Below, piece after piece: positions 1 through 11,336 of a DNA stretch of 64,000 nt. The translations under genes and the position numbers were made by a program. Source of the stretch: Janthinobacterium sp. 17J80-10 (GTDB lineage Bacteria > Pseudomonadota > Gammaproteobacteria > Burkholderiales > Burkholderiaceae_D). The notes under the pieces were generated by a model that saw only the letters and a list, made by a program, of their open reading frames with translations, did no database searches and was not told the DNA's origin. Position 1 is the first letter of the stretch. Each line of letters opens with the position of its first letter. Where the stretch lies: the NCBI RefSeq assembly GCF_004114795.1, contig NZ_CP035311.1, positions 1,116,001-1,180,000 on the forward strand. The letters are read 5' to 3'.

Positions 1-2170
<2,170 letters not shown>

Positions 2171-2226
2171 TTACGAGGCGGCAAAACGACGGCAAGCCGC
2201 CGGAAAAACGTGAAATTGTCGGAAAA

Positions 2227-2553
2227 TCAGCGCAATACCAGCTTCAAAGCCGGTTTTTCGCCGTAATCGGCATAGCGCTCGTTGATGCCTTCGATGCAAA
2301 AGCTCAATTCTTCGAGCAATTCCGGCGCCTGGGCGCGCAAGGCTTCTGCATTGCCAATTTCGATTTCCAGTACTTCATCCTCGGCGAGGTGAAAACGGGT
2401 CATGCCATCGTCGTCGCGCAGGTAGGAAAGGCAATCGACCCAGGCATCAAGATTGTTGCCATAAAAATCGGGAAAGCCGAAGGCATCACGGCATTGGGCA
2501 TGAAAAGAAGGCCAGTCGGTAATGGTGGTGCCATCGAGGCGGACGTGGGCCAT
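2227..2553 (-). CDS. Barstar-family ribonuclease inhibitor-like protein
   Basis: A 108-residue protein of the barstar (barnase inhibitor) family. The family-typical segment FYGNNLDAWVDCL lies near residues 30-42, following a short beta strand with WPSFHAQCRDAFGFP; length and acidic character fit barstar (about 90-110 residues). Barstar folds bind and block extracellular-type RNases. The start is the ATG at 2553, and exbD ends only 3 bases upstream, so it is probably co-transcribed with exbBD and dapB. No barnase-like RNase or polymorphic-toxin gene is present in the window, so the partner is unknown. It could be an orphan immunity gene or a housekeeping regulator. Family assignment is strong; function is not established. 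Confidence 0.85.
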   Translation of the reverse strand: MAHVRLDGTTITDWPSFHAQCRDAFGFPDFYGNNLDAWVDCLSYLRDDDGMTRFHLAEDEVLEIEIGNAEALRAQAPELLEELSFCIEGINERYADYGEKPALKLVLR

Positions 2554-2556
2554 GGC

Positions 2557-3000
2557 TTATTTGGCCTCGACAGGCGTGGCGGCGCCGGGTTTTGGGTCGG
2601 TGACGAAGCCGAGCCGGGTCAAGCCCTTGCCTTGGGCCGCTGCCATGACTTCGGCGATGACTTCATAGCGGGTCGCCTTGTCGGCGCGCAGGTGTAATTC
2701 GGGCTGCGGTTTTTTGTCCGCTGCCTGCGCCAGGCGTGACTCCAGGTCTTCCCGGGTGACCGCGTCATTGCCCCAGAATATCTGTCCTGCGCTATTGATG
2801 GACAGGGAAATGGTTTCCGGCTTTTCCTGCGCGGCCTCGGATTGGGCGGCGGGCAAGTCCAGCTTGATGGCGTGGGTGAATAGCGGCGCGGTAATGATGA
2901 AAATGACCAGCAATACCAGCATCACGTCGACCATGGGCGTGACATTGATGTCCGACATGGGCGCTGCCTGCTGGTTCTGGTTGAATCCGCCGAAGGCCAT
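2557..3000 (-). CDS. exbD: ExbD/TolR-family biopolymer transport protein
   Basis: A 147-residue inner-membrane protein with one N-terminal transmembrane segment (about residues 23-44, VDVMLVLLVIFIITAPLFT) followed by a periplasmic domain. The membrane-helix aspartate needed for proton-driven energy transduction is visible in NVTPMVDVMLVLL. ExbD works with ExbB to harness the proton motive force for TonB-dependent outer-membrane transport; TolR is the paralogue for the Tol-Pal system. The gene lies 22 bases after exbB on the same strand. No tonB, tolA, tolB or pal is nearby, so whether the pair serves TonB or another system cannot be decided here; the ExbD name is preferred from the exbB-exbD order. 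Confidence 0.9.
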   Translation of the reverse strand: MAFGGFNQNQQAAPMSDINVTPMVDVMLVLLVIFIITAPLFTHAIKLDLPAAQSEAAQEKPETISLSINSAGQIFWGNDAVTREDLESRLAQAADKKPQPELHLRADKATRYEVIAEVMAAAQGKGLTRLGFVTDPKPGAATPVEAK

Positions 3001-3022
3001 TTTCTTGCCTCTATAGGGTTGC

Positions 3023-3709
3023 TTATTTGCCGACGCGTGCGCCGGTGGTCAGGTAGGCATGCAGGTCATGTGCAAAGCCATCCAGTTCCGCCAGGGTCAG
3101 GCGATTGACGCGGGTGAAGGCATTGTAGGCCAGCACCGCCGGAATCGCCACTACCAGCCCCAGCGCCGTCATGATCAGCGCTTCGCCAACCGGCCCGGCG
3201 ACCTTGTCGATTTGCACCGTGCCGGTGGTCGAGACCGCCATCAGCGCATGGTAGATGCCCCAGACGGTACCGAACAGGCCGACGAAGGGGGCGGTGGAGC
3301 CGACCGACGCCAGCAGGGTCAGGCCGTTTTCCAGGCGGGCGGCGACACGGTTGATTTCCTGGCGCAGGGTCCGGGTGATCAGCTCGCCCGGGTCGGTGTG
3401 GGCATTCAGCGAGCCGCCCTGGGTGCCGACGCTGGCTGCCTGGGCACTTTGGGCGGCCAACGGCGTGTAGACGTTTTCCGGGTCGGCGGCGCGGATCAGG
3501 CTGATGGCGTCATTCAGGGTCGGGGCGCTCCAGAAGGCTTCCAGGGTGCGGGCGCTTTTGCGGATGCGCCAGGAAGTCCATGCCTTGGAAAGGATGTAAT
3601 ACCAGCTGGCGACCGACATCAGCAGCAGGGCATAGGCGACCGCATGGGAAACTGCATCGCCCTGCGCCCAGTAATGCGCGAAACCGAGAGTGGGAGTGGT
3701 TGGGTTCAT
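3023..3709 (-). CDS. exbB: ExbB/TolQ-family proton-channel protein
   Basis: A 228-residue MotA/TolQ/ExbB-type membrane protein. One transmembrane segment lies near residues 20-42 and two more in the C-terminal half around LLASVGSTAPFVGLFGTVWGIYHAL and ALIMTALGLVVAIPAVLAYN, the conserved channel signature of the family. ExbB forms the pentameric channel that surrounds the ExbD helices. It starts just after dapB (7 bases) and is followed by exbD, so dapB-exbB-exbD-barstar look like one transcript. The length is normal for the shorter ExbB forms. Confidence 0.92.
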   Translation of the reverse strand: MNPTTPTLGFAHYWAQGDAVSHAVAYALLLMSVASWYYILSKAWTSWRIRKSARTLEAFWSAPTLNDAISLIRAADPENVYTPLAAQSAQAASVGTQGGSLNAHTDPGELITRTLRQEINRVAARLENGLTLLASVGSTAPFVGLFGTVWGIYHALMAVSTTGTVQIDKVAGPVGEALIMTALGLVVAIPAVLAYNAFTRVNRLTLAELDGFAHDLHAYLTTGARVGK

Positions 3710-3716
3710 AAATTAA

Positions 3717-4520
3717 TTAACGCAGGCCGAGTACATCCTGCATGTCGTACAGGCCGGTGGCCTTGTCCGCCAGGAAGCGCGCAGCACGCAGGCTGCCATG
3801 CGCATAAGTGACCCGGCTGGAAGACTTGTGGGTAATTTCGATGCGCTCGCCGATGCCGGCGAACAGCACCGTATGGTCACCGACGATATCGCCGCCGCGA
3901 ATGGTGGCAAAACCGATCGAGGACGGGTCGCGCGGGCCGGTGACGCCTTCGCGGGCGAACACGCCGACGTCCTTCAGGTCGCGCCCGAGGGCTTCGGCGA
4001 CCACTTCGCCCATCTTCAGCGCGGTGCCGGAAGGCGCATCAACCTTGTGGCGGTGGTGCGCCTCGATGATTTCGATGTCGTAGCCTTCGGAAAAGCTCTT
4101 TGCCGCCATTTCCAGCAGTTTCATTGTGACGTTGACGCCAACGCTCATATTGGGCGCGAACATGACTGCCGTCTTTTGCGCCGCAGCGGCAATCGCGGCC
4201 TTGCCGGCTTCGTCAAAGCCGGTCGTGCCGATGATGACCTTGATGCCGTGGGCGGCGCAGTATTCCAGGTGTTTCAGGGTGCCTTCGGGGCGGGTGAAGT
4301 CGATCAGGTAATCGGCATTCGCCAGGCCTTTGGCCAGGTCCGATTCGATGATCACGCCGCAGGGCTTGCCGGCAAAGGCGGTGGCATCACTGCCGGTATT
4401 CGGGCCGGGGATGTCGAGGGCACCGGCCAGAACGGTGTCGCCGGCTTCCTGCACGGCTTCGATCAGCATGCGGCCCATGCGGCCGGAGGCGCCTGCAATG
4501 GCGATTTTCAATGGATTCAT
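3717..4520 (-). CDS. dapB: 4-hydroxy-tetrahydrodipicolinate reductase DapB
   Basis: A 267-residue NAD(P)H-dependent reductase of the diaminopimelate/lysine pathway, needed for peptidoglycan precursor synthesis. The N-terminal nucleotide-binding loop is [10 protein letters not shown] (about residues 8-17). The substrate-binding and catalytic signature [19 protein letters not shown], with its His-His-Arg-His and Lys, lies around residues 150-168. Length matches the family. It sits 29 bases downstream of bamE and 7 bases upstream of exbB, all on the minus strand. Confidence 0.97.
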   Translation of the reverse strand: MNPLKIAIAGASGRMGRMLIEAVQEAGDTVLAGALDIPGPNTGSDATAFAGKPCGVIIESDLAKGLANADYLIDFTRPEGTLKHLEYCAAHGIKVIIGTTGFDEAGKAAIAAAAQKTAVMFAPNMSVGVNVTMKLLEMAAKSFSEGYDIEIIEAHHRHKVDAPSGTALKMGEVVAEALGRDLKDVGVFAREGVTGPRDPSSIGFATIRGGDIVGDHTVLFAGIGERIEITHKSSSRVTYAHGSLRAARFLADKATGLYDMQDVLGLR

Positions 4521-4549
4521 GAGGCTAAACCAGATTTATTGGCAATATG

Positions 4550-5182
4550 TTATTTGCTTGCTTTGGGTGCATCGGGCTTGGAACCGGCGATCAGGGACAG
4601 GTAATCCTGCTCGTTGGGCAAGCTGCCTGCATCGATTTTGGCGACGCGGTTGTCCTGGAAATGCACGGCGATGCGGCTGCTGATGACGTCGCCGCTGCCC
4701 TTTTGCATGCGGAAGACATAATCCCAGCGGTTGGCATGGAACAAATCGTTCAGCAAAGGTGTGCCCAGGATGAAATGCACCTGTTCGGGCGTCATGCCGG
4801 TCTTGAGTTGCGAGAGTTGTTCCTGCGAGATGAAATTACCTTGCTGAACGTCGATCTTGTACGGGGAGAGAATCCCGAACAGGCGCTTTTGCTGGGTAGT
4901 CTGTACGCCGGTCGCAGCTGGCGCGGGCGCCGGGGCTGCCGCCGTTTGCGCGGGTTGGGCAGCGGGCGTGGCTGGCAGCACCGGTACGGCGGACGCGGTT
5001 GCGGGCGTTGCCGGGGGTGCAGCTTTCGCTGCCGCAGCCGGTTGTGCGGCCGGTGCAGTCGCAACCGGTTCGTCCATCAGGGGATTCTTTGAGGCGCACC
5101 CGATCAGGGCGCTTGCCGCGACCAGGCACAATGCGCGGGACAAGGCTGAGGCGGAGGGCATTACGGAAAACGGCAGGCGCAT
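4550..5182 (-). CDS. bamE: Outer-membrane assembly lipoprotein BamE (SmpA/OmlA)
   Basis: A 210-residue lipoprotein of the BAM complex that inserts beta-barrel proteins into the outer membrane. The start at 5182 gives an N-terminal signal ending in a lipobox LIGC with the lipidated cysteine at residue 29. The C-terminal SmpA/OmlA domain is recognisable in GMTPEQVHFILGTPLLNDLFHANRW and the following strands. Between them lies a low-complexity Ala/Pro linker of roughly 60 residues, which makes the protein longer than the usual 110-150. A longer in-frame opening upstream would lack a signal at its N-terminus and run through the divergent fur gene, so I reject it. The bamE-fur divergent pair is common in proteobacteria. 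Confidence 0.92.
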   Translation of the reverse strand: MRLPFSVMPSASALSRALCLVAASALIGCASKNPLMDEPVATAPAAQPAAAAKAAPPATPATASAVPVLPATPAAQPAQTAAAPAPAPAATGVQTTQQKRLFGILSPYKIDVQQGNFISQEQLSQLKTGMTPEQVHFILGTPLLNDLFHANRWDYVFRMQKGSGDVISSRIAVHFQDNRVAKIDAGSLPNEQDYLSLIAGSKPDAPKASK

Positions 5183-5263
5183 AAATATAGAGTCGTGATC
5201 GATTCGGGAAATTTTTGCAAAAACACTATATGATAAAGCAGTTCTCACCTTCCAACCATAAAC

Positions 5264-5695
5264 ATGCCGAACAATCCTTCCGACTTGAAAGCCAGCGGCT
5301 TGAAAGCCACTTTGCCGCGCCTGAAAATTCTGGAAATTTTCCAGAACAGCACGGTGCGCCATCTGAGTGCGGAAGACGTCTACAAGGTTCTCCTGGCCGA
5401 TAACATGGATGTCGGCCTGGCAACCGTCTACCGCGTCCTGACCCAGTTTGAGCAGGCCGGACTTTTGCATCGCAATCATTTTGAAACCGGCAAGGCGGTC
5501 TTCGAGCTGAATGCGGGCTCGCACCATGATCACCTGGTTTGCCTGGATTGCGGCCTGGTCGAGGAATTCTTTGACGAGGAAATCGAGCAGCGGCAGCAGA
5601 AAATTGCCGCCGAGCGCGGTTTCAAGATTGCCGAGCATGCGCTGGCGCTGTATGGCCATTGCACCAAGGAGAGTTGCCCGCATCGCGGGCGATAG
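5264..5695 (+). CDS. fur: Ferric uptake regulator Fur
   Basis: A 143-residue metal-dependent repressor. The winged-helix DNA-binding half contains [35 protein letters not shown] (about residues 35-70). The dimerisation and metal-binding half carries [11 protein letters not shown] (about residues 87-97) and a C-terminal Cys pair in HCTKESCPH. It is divergent from bamE across 81 bases and convergent with hrcA, 4 bases apart. I did not find a convincing Fur box in the bamE-fur gap, so autoregulation is not supported by eye. Confidence 0.97.
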   Translation: MPNNPSDLKASGLKATLPRLKILEIFQNSTVRHLSAEDVYKVLLADNMDVGLATVYRVLTQFEQAGLLHRNHFETGKAVFELNAGSHHDHLVCLDCGLVEEFFDEEIEQRQQKIAAERGFKIAEHALALYGHCTKESCPHRGR

Positions 5696-5699
5696 TGAA

Positions 5700-6722
5700 T
5701 CAATGTTGGCTGAGCGCGTTCGACAGCAGCTTGGCCGTGATGTCGACGATCGGGATCACCCGTTCGTAGGCCATGCGCGTGGGGCCGATCACGCCCAGCG
5801 TGCCGATGACCTTGCCATTGGCTTCGTAGGGCGCTGTCACCACGCTCATTTCCTCCATCGGCACCAGTTGCGATTCGCCGCCGATGAAGATCTGCACGCC
5901 CGTGGCATTGCTGGAGATATCCAGCAATTGCATCAACCCGGTCTTTTGCTCGAACACGTCAAACAGCTTGCGCAGCGACACCATGTTGGACGACAGGTCC
6001 GACACCGACAGCAGGTTGCGTTCGCCCGAGATCACCACGTCTTCGCCTGTATCGGCCATGGCATCGCTGCCGGCTTCCACCGCCGCCTGCATCAGGGCGG
6101 TCATGTCGTCGCGCAGCTGGCGCAGTTCGCCCTTGAGGCGCAGGCGCACATCGTCGAAACTCATGCCGCCATAATGCTGGTTGATGTAGTTGGCCGCATG
6201 TGTCAGTTGCGAAGGGGTGTAATCGACCTCGGTCAGCAGCAGGCGGTTTTGCACCTCGCCATTGGGAGCCACGATTACCAGCAGGATGCGTTTTTCCGAC
6301 AGGCGCAAGAAATCGATTTGCTGGAATACCGATTCATGGCGCGGCGTCAGCACCACCCCGGCGAATCGCGACAGCGACGACAGGATCTGCGCCGCGTTGG
6401 CCATCAGCTTTTGCTGGGAATGGCTTTGCAGGCGCGACTGCATCTGGGATTCCAGGCCCGACTCGTCGATGGTTTGCACGGTCAGGAGGGTGTCGACAAA
6501 CACCCGGTAGCCGCGCGGCGTCGGCACCCGGCCTGCAGATGTATGGGGACTGGCGACAAAACCCATTTCTTCCAGGTCTGCCATGATGTTGCGGATGGTG
6601 GCCGGCGACAGCTCCAGTCCGGAAATCTTTGACAACGCGCGTGAACCGACAGGCTGGCCATCCGCTATATAGCGTTCCACCAGGGCTTTCAACAGCGTTC
6701 GTGCTCGGTTATCAAGTTGCAT
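5700..6722 (-). CDS. hrcA: Heat-inducible transcription repressor HrcA
   Basis: A 340-residue repressor that in other bacteria binds CIRCE elements upstream of groE and dnaK. The N-terminal winged helix contains [32 protein letters not shown] (about residues 22-53), and the GAF-like inserted dimerisation region follows. It is divergent from nadK. A good sigma-32-type promoter lies about 100 bases upstream (6821-6850, minus strand), implying that the repressor gene is itself heat-inducible. No CIRCE sequence is visible in this window, so the target is presumably elsewhere, perhaps groES. Confidence 0.97.
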   Translation of the reverse strand: MQLDNRARTLLKALVERYIADGQPVGSRALSKISGLELSPATIRNIMADLEEMGFVASPHTSAGRVPTPRGYRVFVDTLLTVQTIDESGLESQMQSRLQSHSQQKLMANAAQILSSLSRFAGVVLTPRHESVFQQIDFLRLSEKRILLVIVAPNGEVQNRLLLTEVDYTPSQLTHAANYINQHYGGMSFDDVRLRLKGELRQLRDDMTALMQAAVEAGSDAMADTGEDVVISGERNLLSVSDLSSNMVSLRKLFDVFEQKTGLMQLLDISSNATGVQIFIGGESQLVPMEEMSVVTAPYEANGKVIGTLGVIGPTRMAYERVIPIVDITAKLLSNALSQH

Positions 6723-6820
6723 GGAAGTATTTTAACCAGCGCTTTTTCGCCAGGCTAGAGTCTGATTGGCATGATTGTGGTATTTCGGAGGGCTTTCCGG
6801 TAAACCGCTTCATGTTACGG

Positions 6821-6850
6821 TAAATGGGTTCTTGTCTGGCATCTTTCAAG
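6821..6850 (-). promoter_or_regulatory. Sigma-32-type heat-shock promoter of hrcA
   Basis: On the minus strand: CTTGAAA at 6850-6844, a 14-base spacer, then ACCCATTTA at 6829-6821. This matches the sigma-32 consensus (CTTGAAA, 11-16 bases, CCCCATNT) with one change in the -10 run. It points at hrcA, whose ATG is about 100 bases downstream. Confidence 0.75.
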
Positions 6851-6880
6851 ACTTGCCATAAATATGGTCTAATCCGCATC

Positions 6881-7792
6881 ATGCCTTATAACAAGTTCTT
6901 ATCTTCGGCGGTCAAGACTATCGCCATCGTCGGCAAGCCCATGGCGGCCGGCATCGGTGATTCCTTGACTGAAATTGCCAATTTTCTGACCAATGTCGGA
7001 CATAAAGTCGTGTTCGAGGCAGAAACCGCGCGCAATATCGCCGTCGATAATGCCATCGCACTTACTCCTGAGCAAATCGGACAGCAAGCCGATGCCGCGA
7101 TCGTGGTCGGCGGCGATGGCACCATGCTTGGCATCGCCCGGCAACTGGCGCCGTACAATGTTCCGTTAATCGGCATTAACCAGGGGCGCCTCGGTTTCAT
7201 GACCGATATTCCGGTCGACCGCATGATGCCTGTCCTGGAAGACATGCTTGCAGGAAAAATTGAATCCGAACAGCGCAGCTTGCTGGAAGGCGAGGTGGTG
7301 CGTGGCGATGCCATCATTTTCACCGGCCTGGCCTTCAACGATGTGGTGGTGGCGCGCGGCAGCGGCGCCGGCATGGCGGAATTGCGCGTCGATGTGGATG
7401 GCCACTTCATGTATAACCAGCGCTCGGACGGCTTGATCGTGGCAACCCCGACTGGTTCCACGGCGTATGCCCTGTCGGCCGGCGGCCCCTTGCTGCACCC
7501 CAACCTGAGGGGCATTGCCATGGTGCCGATTGCGCCGCATGCACTTTCCAACCGCCCCATTGTCTTGTCGGATACCAGCGAGATCGTGATTGAAATCGTC
7601 AACGGTCGGGATATCAGCGTCAATTTTGATATGCAAACCTTCGCCAGCCTGCAGCACCGTGACCGCGTCGTGGTGCGCCGTTCGCGCCATGTCATTACCT
7701 TCCTGCATCCGGTCGGCTGGAGTTACTACGACACGTTGCGCGAGAAGTTGCACTGGCATGAATATCCTTCCGCGGAAGGGAAGTTAAAATAA
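6881..7792 (+). CDS. nadK: NAD kinase
   Basis: A 303-residue ATP/polyphosphate-dependent kinase that makes NADP from NAD. The diagnostic motif GGDGTML lies near residues 72-78, and the second signature [16 protein letters not shown] near residues 187-202. I start at the ATG at 6881 (MPYNKFLSS), which gives the usual family length; the upstream in-frame extension [11 protein letters not shown] is not typical. The gene is followed after 4 bases by recN, suggesting one transcript, and is divergent from hrcA. Confidence 0.95.
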   Translation: MPYNKFLSSAVKTIAIVGKPMAAGIGDSLTEIANFLTNVGHKVVFEAETARNIAVDNAIALTPEQIGQQADAAIVVGGDGTMLGIARQLAPYNVPLIGINQGRLGFMTDIPVDRMMPVLEDMLAGKIESEQRSLLEGEVVRGDAIIFTGLAFNDVVVARGSGAGMAELRVDVDGHFMYNQRSDGLIVATPTGSTAYALSAGGPLLHPNLRGIAMVPIAPHALSNRPIVLSDTSEIVIEIVNGRDISVNFDMQTFASLQHRDRVVVRRSRHVITFLHPVGWSYYDTLREKLHWHEYPSAEGKLK

Positions 7793-7796
7793 AATC

Positions 7797-9446
7797 ATGC
7801 TGCGCACACTTTCCATACACGACTTCGTGATCGTCGATGCCATCGAGCTCGACCTGGCGTCCGGTTTTACGGTTTTCACTGGCGAAACCGGCGCCGGCAA
7901 GTCGATCCTGATCGATGCCCTGGCCCTGGCGCTGGGCGGCCGCGGCGACGCAAGCGTGGTGCGCGAGGGCGCCGCCCGCGCCGATATCACGGCCGAGTTT
8001 TCTGCCGGCCCCGACGCTGCCGCATGGCTCGCCGAACATGAATTTGCCGGTGATGATGACGCTATTCTCTTGCGCCGGGTAATCGACAATGCCGGCCGCT
8101 CGAAAGGCTACATCAATGGCATTGCGGCCACCGCGACCCAGTTGCGCGAACTGGGCGAGTTGCTGGTCGATATCCATGGCCAGCATGCGCACCAGTCGCT
8201 GCTCAAATCCGATGCCCAGCGCCTGCTGCTCGATAGCCAGGCCGGATTGCAGGAGGACGCGCGCGCAGTTGCTGCAGCCTGGAAAGCCTGGCGTGCGCTG
8301 GCGCGTCAGCGCGAGGAAATCGAGCGCGATGCCCGCAATGTCCTGCTGGAGCGCGAGCGCCTGGAGTGGCAGGTGGGCGAGCTGGAAAAGCTCGCTCCCA
8401 GGCCGGGCGAATGGGATGAGGTCAACCACGAATACAGCCGGCTGTCGCATGCGGCCACCCTGATCGATGGCGCCCAGGAAGCGCTGACGGCGATTTCCGA
8501 TGCCGAAGATGATCCCATGCTGGCGCGCCTGTCGTCGCTGAACCAGAAGCTGGCCAAGCTGGCGGATATCGACGAAGCCCTGAAGCCCGTGCTGGAAGTG
8601 CTGGAGCCGGCGCGCATCCAGTTGCAGGAAGCCGTGTATGCCTTGAACGATTACCTGGGGCGCCTGGAACTCGATCCGCGGCGCCTGCAGGAAGTCGAAG
8701 GGCGCATGGGCGAACTGCATGTCGCCGCGCGCAAGTTCCATGTCGAGCCGGATGCGTTGCCGGGCGAACTGGAAACGCTGGCGGCCCAGCTGCGCCAGCT
8801 GGCCGATGCCAGCGACCTGGACGCGCTCAAGGCGCAGGAAGAAAAATTGCGGCTTGCCTACATGGCTGTTGCGCAAAAACTGTCAAAGGCGCGCGCCAAG
8901 GCCGGCAAGGCGCTTGGCGCCGCGGTGACCACGGCCATGCAGGACCTGAGCATGGCCGGCGGCCGCTTTGACGTGGCCTTGAATGCCGGCGAGCCGGCCG
9001 CGCATGGCCTGGAGCAAGTCGAATTTCTGGTGGCCGGCCACGCCGGCACGCAGCCGCGGCCGCTGGCCAAGGTGGCGTCCGGCGGCGAACTGGCGCGCAT
9101 CTCGCTGGCCATTTCGGTCATCACCTCGACCGCGACGGCGACGCCGACACTGATATTCGATGAGGTCGATTCCGGCATCGGCGGCGGCGTCGCCGAGGTG
9201 GTGGGGCGCCTGCTGCGCCGCCTCGGGCAGGATCGCCAGGTGCTGTGCGTGACCCATTTGCCGCAAGTGGCCAGCCAGGCCAACCAGCATTTCCAGGTCA
9301 GCAAGCGCAATGCCGCGGGCAAGACATTCTCGAGCATCGAGCCGCTCGAAGCGCCGGCGCGCATCGAGGAAATCGCCCGCATGCTGGGCGGCCTTGAAAT
9401 TACTGCCACCACGCGCAAGCACGCTCGCGAACTGCTGGCGCTGTAA
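7797..9446 (+). CDS. recN: DNA repair protein RecN
   Basis: A 549-residue SMC-like ATPase that acts in double-strand break repair. The Walker A loop GETGAGKS lies near residues 28-35. The ABC signature region [16 protein letters not shown] and Walker B segment [13 protein letters not shown] are in the C-terminal third, and a long coiled-coil region lies between. Length matches the family (about 550). It follows nadK by 4 bases. In many bacteria recN is under LexA control; I found no CTGT-N8-ACAG site upstream of nadK or recN, so such control is not evident here. Confidence 0.96.
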   Translation: MLRTLSIHDFVIVDAIELDLASGFTVFTGETGAGKSILIDALALALGGRGDASVVREGAARADITAEFSAGPDAAAWLAEHEFAGDDDAILLRRVIDNAGRSKGYINGIAATATQLRELGELLVDIHGQHAHQSLLKSDAQRLLLDSQAGLQEDARAVAAAWKAWRALARQREEIERDARNVLLERERLEWQVGELEKLAPRPGEWDEVNHEYSRLSHAATLIDGAQEALTAISDAEDDPMLARLSSLNQKLAKLADIDEALKPVLEVLEPARIQLQEAVYALNDYLGRLELDPRRLQEVEGRMGELHVAARKFHVEPDALPGELETLAAQLRQLADASDLDALKAQEEKLRLAYMAVAQKLSKARAKAGKALGAAVTTAMQDLSMAGGRFDVALNAGEPAAHGLEQVEFLVAGHAGTQPRPLAKVASGGELARISLAISVITSTATATPTLIFDEVDSGIGGGVAEVVGRLLRRLGQDRQVLCVTHLPQVASQANQHFQVSKRNAAGKTFSSIEPLEAPARIEEIARMLGGLEITATTRKHARELLAL

Positions 9447-9468
9447 CCCAATCCCGAATCGAGAGTAC

Positions 9469-10575
9469 ATGGCTTTTCGTAAAGAACCTGCGCATACGCA
9501 TGGAACGGCGCAACAGACGGCGGTCGTGCTGGTCAACCTGGGAACCCCGGATGCCCCGACCGCGCCTGCGGTGCGGCGCTACCTGAAGCAATTCCTGTCC
9601 GATCCGCGCGTGGTGGAAATTCCCAGGGCGCTATGGGCCCCCATCCTGCACGGCATCATCCTGCCGTTCCGCTCGGGCAAATCGGCCGCAAAGTACGCTT
9701 CCATCTGGAGCGCCGATGGCTCTCCCCTGAAAGTCCATACCGAGAAGCAGGCGACCCTCTTGCGCGGCTACCTGGGCGAGCGCGGCCATCGGGTGCAGGT
9801 CGCCTACGCGATGCGTTACGGCGCACCCTCCGTGCCGCAAGTCTTGCAGCAACTCCAGGAGCAGGGCTGCACCCGCATCCTGGTGGTGCCGGCTTATCCA
9901 CAGTATGCCGGCAGCACCACGGCCTCGGTCTATGACGCCGTGTTTGCCCATTACGCCGGGCAGCGCAATGTCCCGGAACTGCGGCTGGTCAAGCATTACC
10001 ATGACCATGAAGCCTATATCGAGGCGCTAAAACACTCGGTATTGACCCATTGGGAAGCGCATGGCCGTCCTGACAGGCTGGTCTTGAGTTTTCATGGCGT
10101 GCCCAAGCGCACGTTGCTGCTTGGCGACCCTTATCATTGCGAATGCTACAAGACCGCACGCCTGCTGGCGGCGCAACTCGGCCTGACGGCGGAGCAGTAT
10201 GTTGTGACATTTCAATCGCGCTTCGGCAAGGCCGAGTGGCTGCAGCCCTATACTGCGCCGACCCTGAAGCAGCTGGCGCAGCAGGGTGTCAAGCGCGTTG
10301 ACGTCATGTGCCCGGGCTTTGTCGCCGATTGCCTGGAAACGCTGGAAGAAATCGACATGGAAGCCCGCCAGGATTTTCTCGATGCCGGCGGGCGCGAATT
10401 CCATTACATCCCTTGCTTGAATGAAAGTGCGGCCTGGATCCATGCCCTGACAGATATTGCTGAAGAGCATTTGTTGGGGTGGCCCACCATGTCCAATGCG
10501 GCAGCGCGGGATGCCCAGGAGCGGGCGCTGGCAACCAGCCGCGAACAGGCGCTGCGCCTGGGGGCGCCGCAATAA
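9469..10575 (+). CDS. hemH: Ferrochelatase HemH
   Basis: A 368-residue enzyme inserting ferrous iron into protoporphyrin IX, the last step of heme synthesis. The start at 9469 ([12 protein letters not shown]) leads directly into the family opening [12 protein letters not shown]. The active-site motif SFHGVPKR, with the catalytic His, is around residue 206. The C-terminal catalytic region [17 protein letters not shown] is also present. It lies 22 bases downstream of recN. An earlier in-frame opening lies inside recN and is rejected. Confidence 0.96.
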   Translation: MAFRKEPAHTHGTAQQTAVVLVNLGTPDAPTAPAVRRYLKQFLSDPRVVEIPRALWAPILHGIILPFRSGKSAAKYASIWSADGSPLKVHTEKQATLLRGYLGERGHRVQVAYAMRYGAPSVPQVLQQLQEQGCTRILVVPAYPQYAGSTTASVYDAVFAHYAGQRNVPELRLVKHYHDHEAYIEALKHSVLTHWEAHGRPDRLVLSFHGVPKRTLLLGDPYHCECYKTARLLAAQLGLTAEQYVVTFQSRFGKAEWLQPYTAPTLKQLAQQGVKRVDVMCPGFVADCLETLEEIDMEARQDFLDAGGREFHYIPCLNESAAWIHALTDIAEEHLLGWPTMSNAAARDAQERALATSREQALRLGAPQ

Positions 10576-10632
10576 GGGTTGGCCCCCAGGGGCGCCGCTT
10601 TCGAGAACCGCCTACAACATTGACATTCCCCT

Positions 10633-10661
10633 CTTGAAATTCGGGTTAATGCCCCTATTTA
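10633..10661 (+). promoter_or_regulatory. Sigma-32-type heat-shock promoter of grpE
   Basis: CTTGAAA at 10633-10639, a 12-base spacer, then CCCCTATTTA at 10652-10661. This is a near-consensus sigma-32 promoter 42 bases upstream of the grpE ATG, separating heat-shock transcription from the hemH end. Confidence 0.82.
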
Positions 10662-10703
10662 GGAGAAATTGTTATTTAAGTCATTGATTGTTGGGAGTTT
10701 TCG

Positions 10704-11237
10704 ATGCAAGACCAGGAAAAGCAAGCCGGCCAGGAAGCCGCAATGGAAGAAAATCCGGGCGTGGAAGCAGTCGGTGCTGTTGAGCAAGATTTAGCGGAAA
10801 AATTGGCCGCGGCAGAAGCCAAGGCGGCTGAATTGCAGGATGCTTTCCTGCGCGCCAAGGCTGACGCCGAGAATATTCGCCGCCGTGCCCAGGACGATAT
10901 TACCAAGGCGCACAAATTTGCCATCGAGGGTTTTGCCGAAGCCCTCGTACCGGTCAAGGACAGCCTGGAAATGGCGCTGAAGGTGGAGGCGCCCTCGATC
11001 GAATCCTTGCGCGAGGGTGTTGAAATGACCTTGAAGCAGTTGAATGCCGCGTTCGACAAGGGCCGTCTGGCCGAGGTCAATCCGCAGGCCGGCGACAAGC
11101 TCGATCCGATGAAGCACCAGGCAATTTCGATGGTGCCGGCCGAGCAGGAAGCCAATACCGTGGTCAGCGTCCTGCAGAAGGGCTATACCATCGCCGACCG
11201 CCTGCTGCGCCCTGCCCTGGTGACCGTAGCTCAGTAA
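10704..11237 (+). CDS. grpE: Nucleotide exchange factor GrpE
   Basis: A 177-residue co-chaperone that releases ADP from DnaK. It has the expected acidic N-terminus, a long coiled-coil helix rich in Ala/Glu/Lys (about residues 30-80, including [19 protein letters not shown]), and the C-terminal beta domain with [20 protein letters not shown] and [17 protein letters not shown]. It lies directly upstream of dnaK and behind a sigma-32-type promoter, the classical heat-shock order. Confidence 0.97.
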   Translation: MQDQEKQAGQEAAMEENPGVEAVGAVEQDLAEKLAAAEAKAAELQDAFLRAKADAENIRRRAQDDITKAHKFAIEGFAEALVPVKDSLEMALKVEAPSIESLREGVEMTLKQLNAAFDKGRLAEVNPQAGDKLDPMKHQAISMVPAEQEANTVVSVLQKGYTIADRLLRPALVTVAQ

Positions 11238-11245
11238 AAAATCAC

Positions 11246-11282
11246 GAAAACCGCCGGGGGAGCGCTTGAAAGTGCGGTTTTC
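11246..11282. other. Inverted repeat between grpE and dnaK enclosing a promoter element
   Basis: GAAAACCGC at 11246-11254 pairs perfectly with GCGGTTTTC at 11274-11282 across a 19-base loop. The loop contains most of the dnaK sigma-32 -35 motif. No T-run follows, so it is a weak terminator at best and may instead attenuate read-through from grpE. Confidence 0.6.
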
Positions 11283-11292
11283 CTCCACATAT
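11265..11292 (+). promoter_or_regulatory. Sigma-32-type promoter of dnaK
   Basis: CTTGAAA at 11265-11271, a 13-base spacer, then CCACATAT at 11285-11292 (seven of eight positions match CCCCATAT). It lies 44 bases upstream of the dnaK ATG, so dnaK can be transcribed independently of grpE. Confidence 0.65.
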
Positions 11293-11336
11293 TGACGACA
11301 TCAGAATCTGTTATCCAGCTATAAAAGGACAAAATC

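Noticed and set aside
5183-5263. Fur box in the bamE-fur gap
   Set aside because: The AT-rich stretch near 5228 resembles only part of the 19-bp consensus; not enough to call.
5183-5683. N-terminal extension of the bamE frame through the fur gene
   Set aside because: The lipoprotein signal starts at 5182; the extension is antisense to fur and would bury the signal peptide.
6723-7800. LexA control of the nadK-recN pair
   Set aside because: No CTGT-N8-ACAG site or close variant found upstream of either gene, although recN is SOS-controlled in many species.
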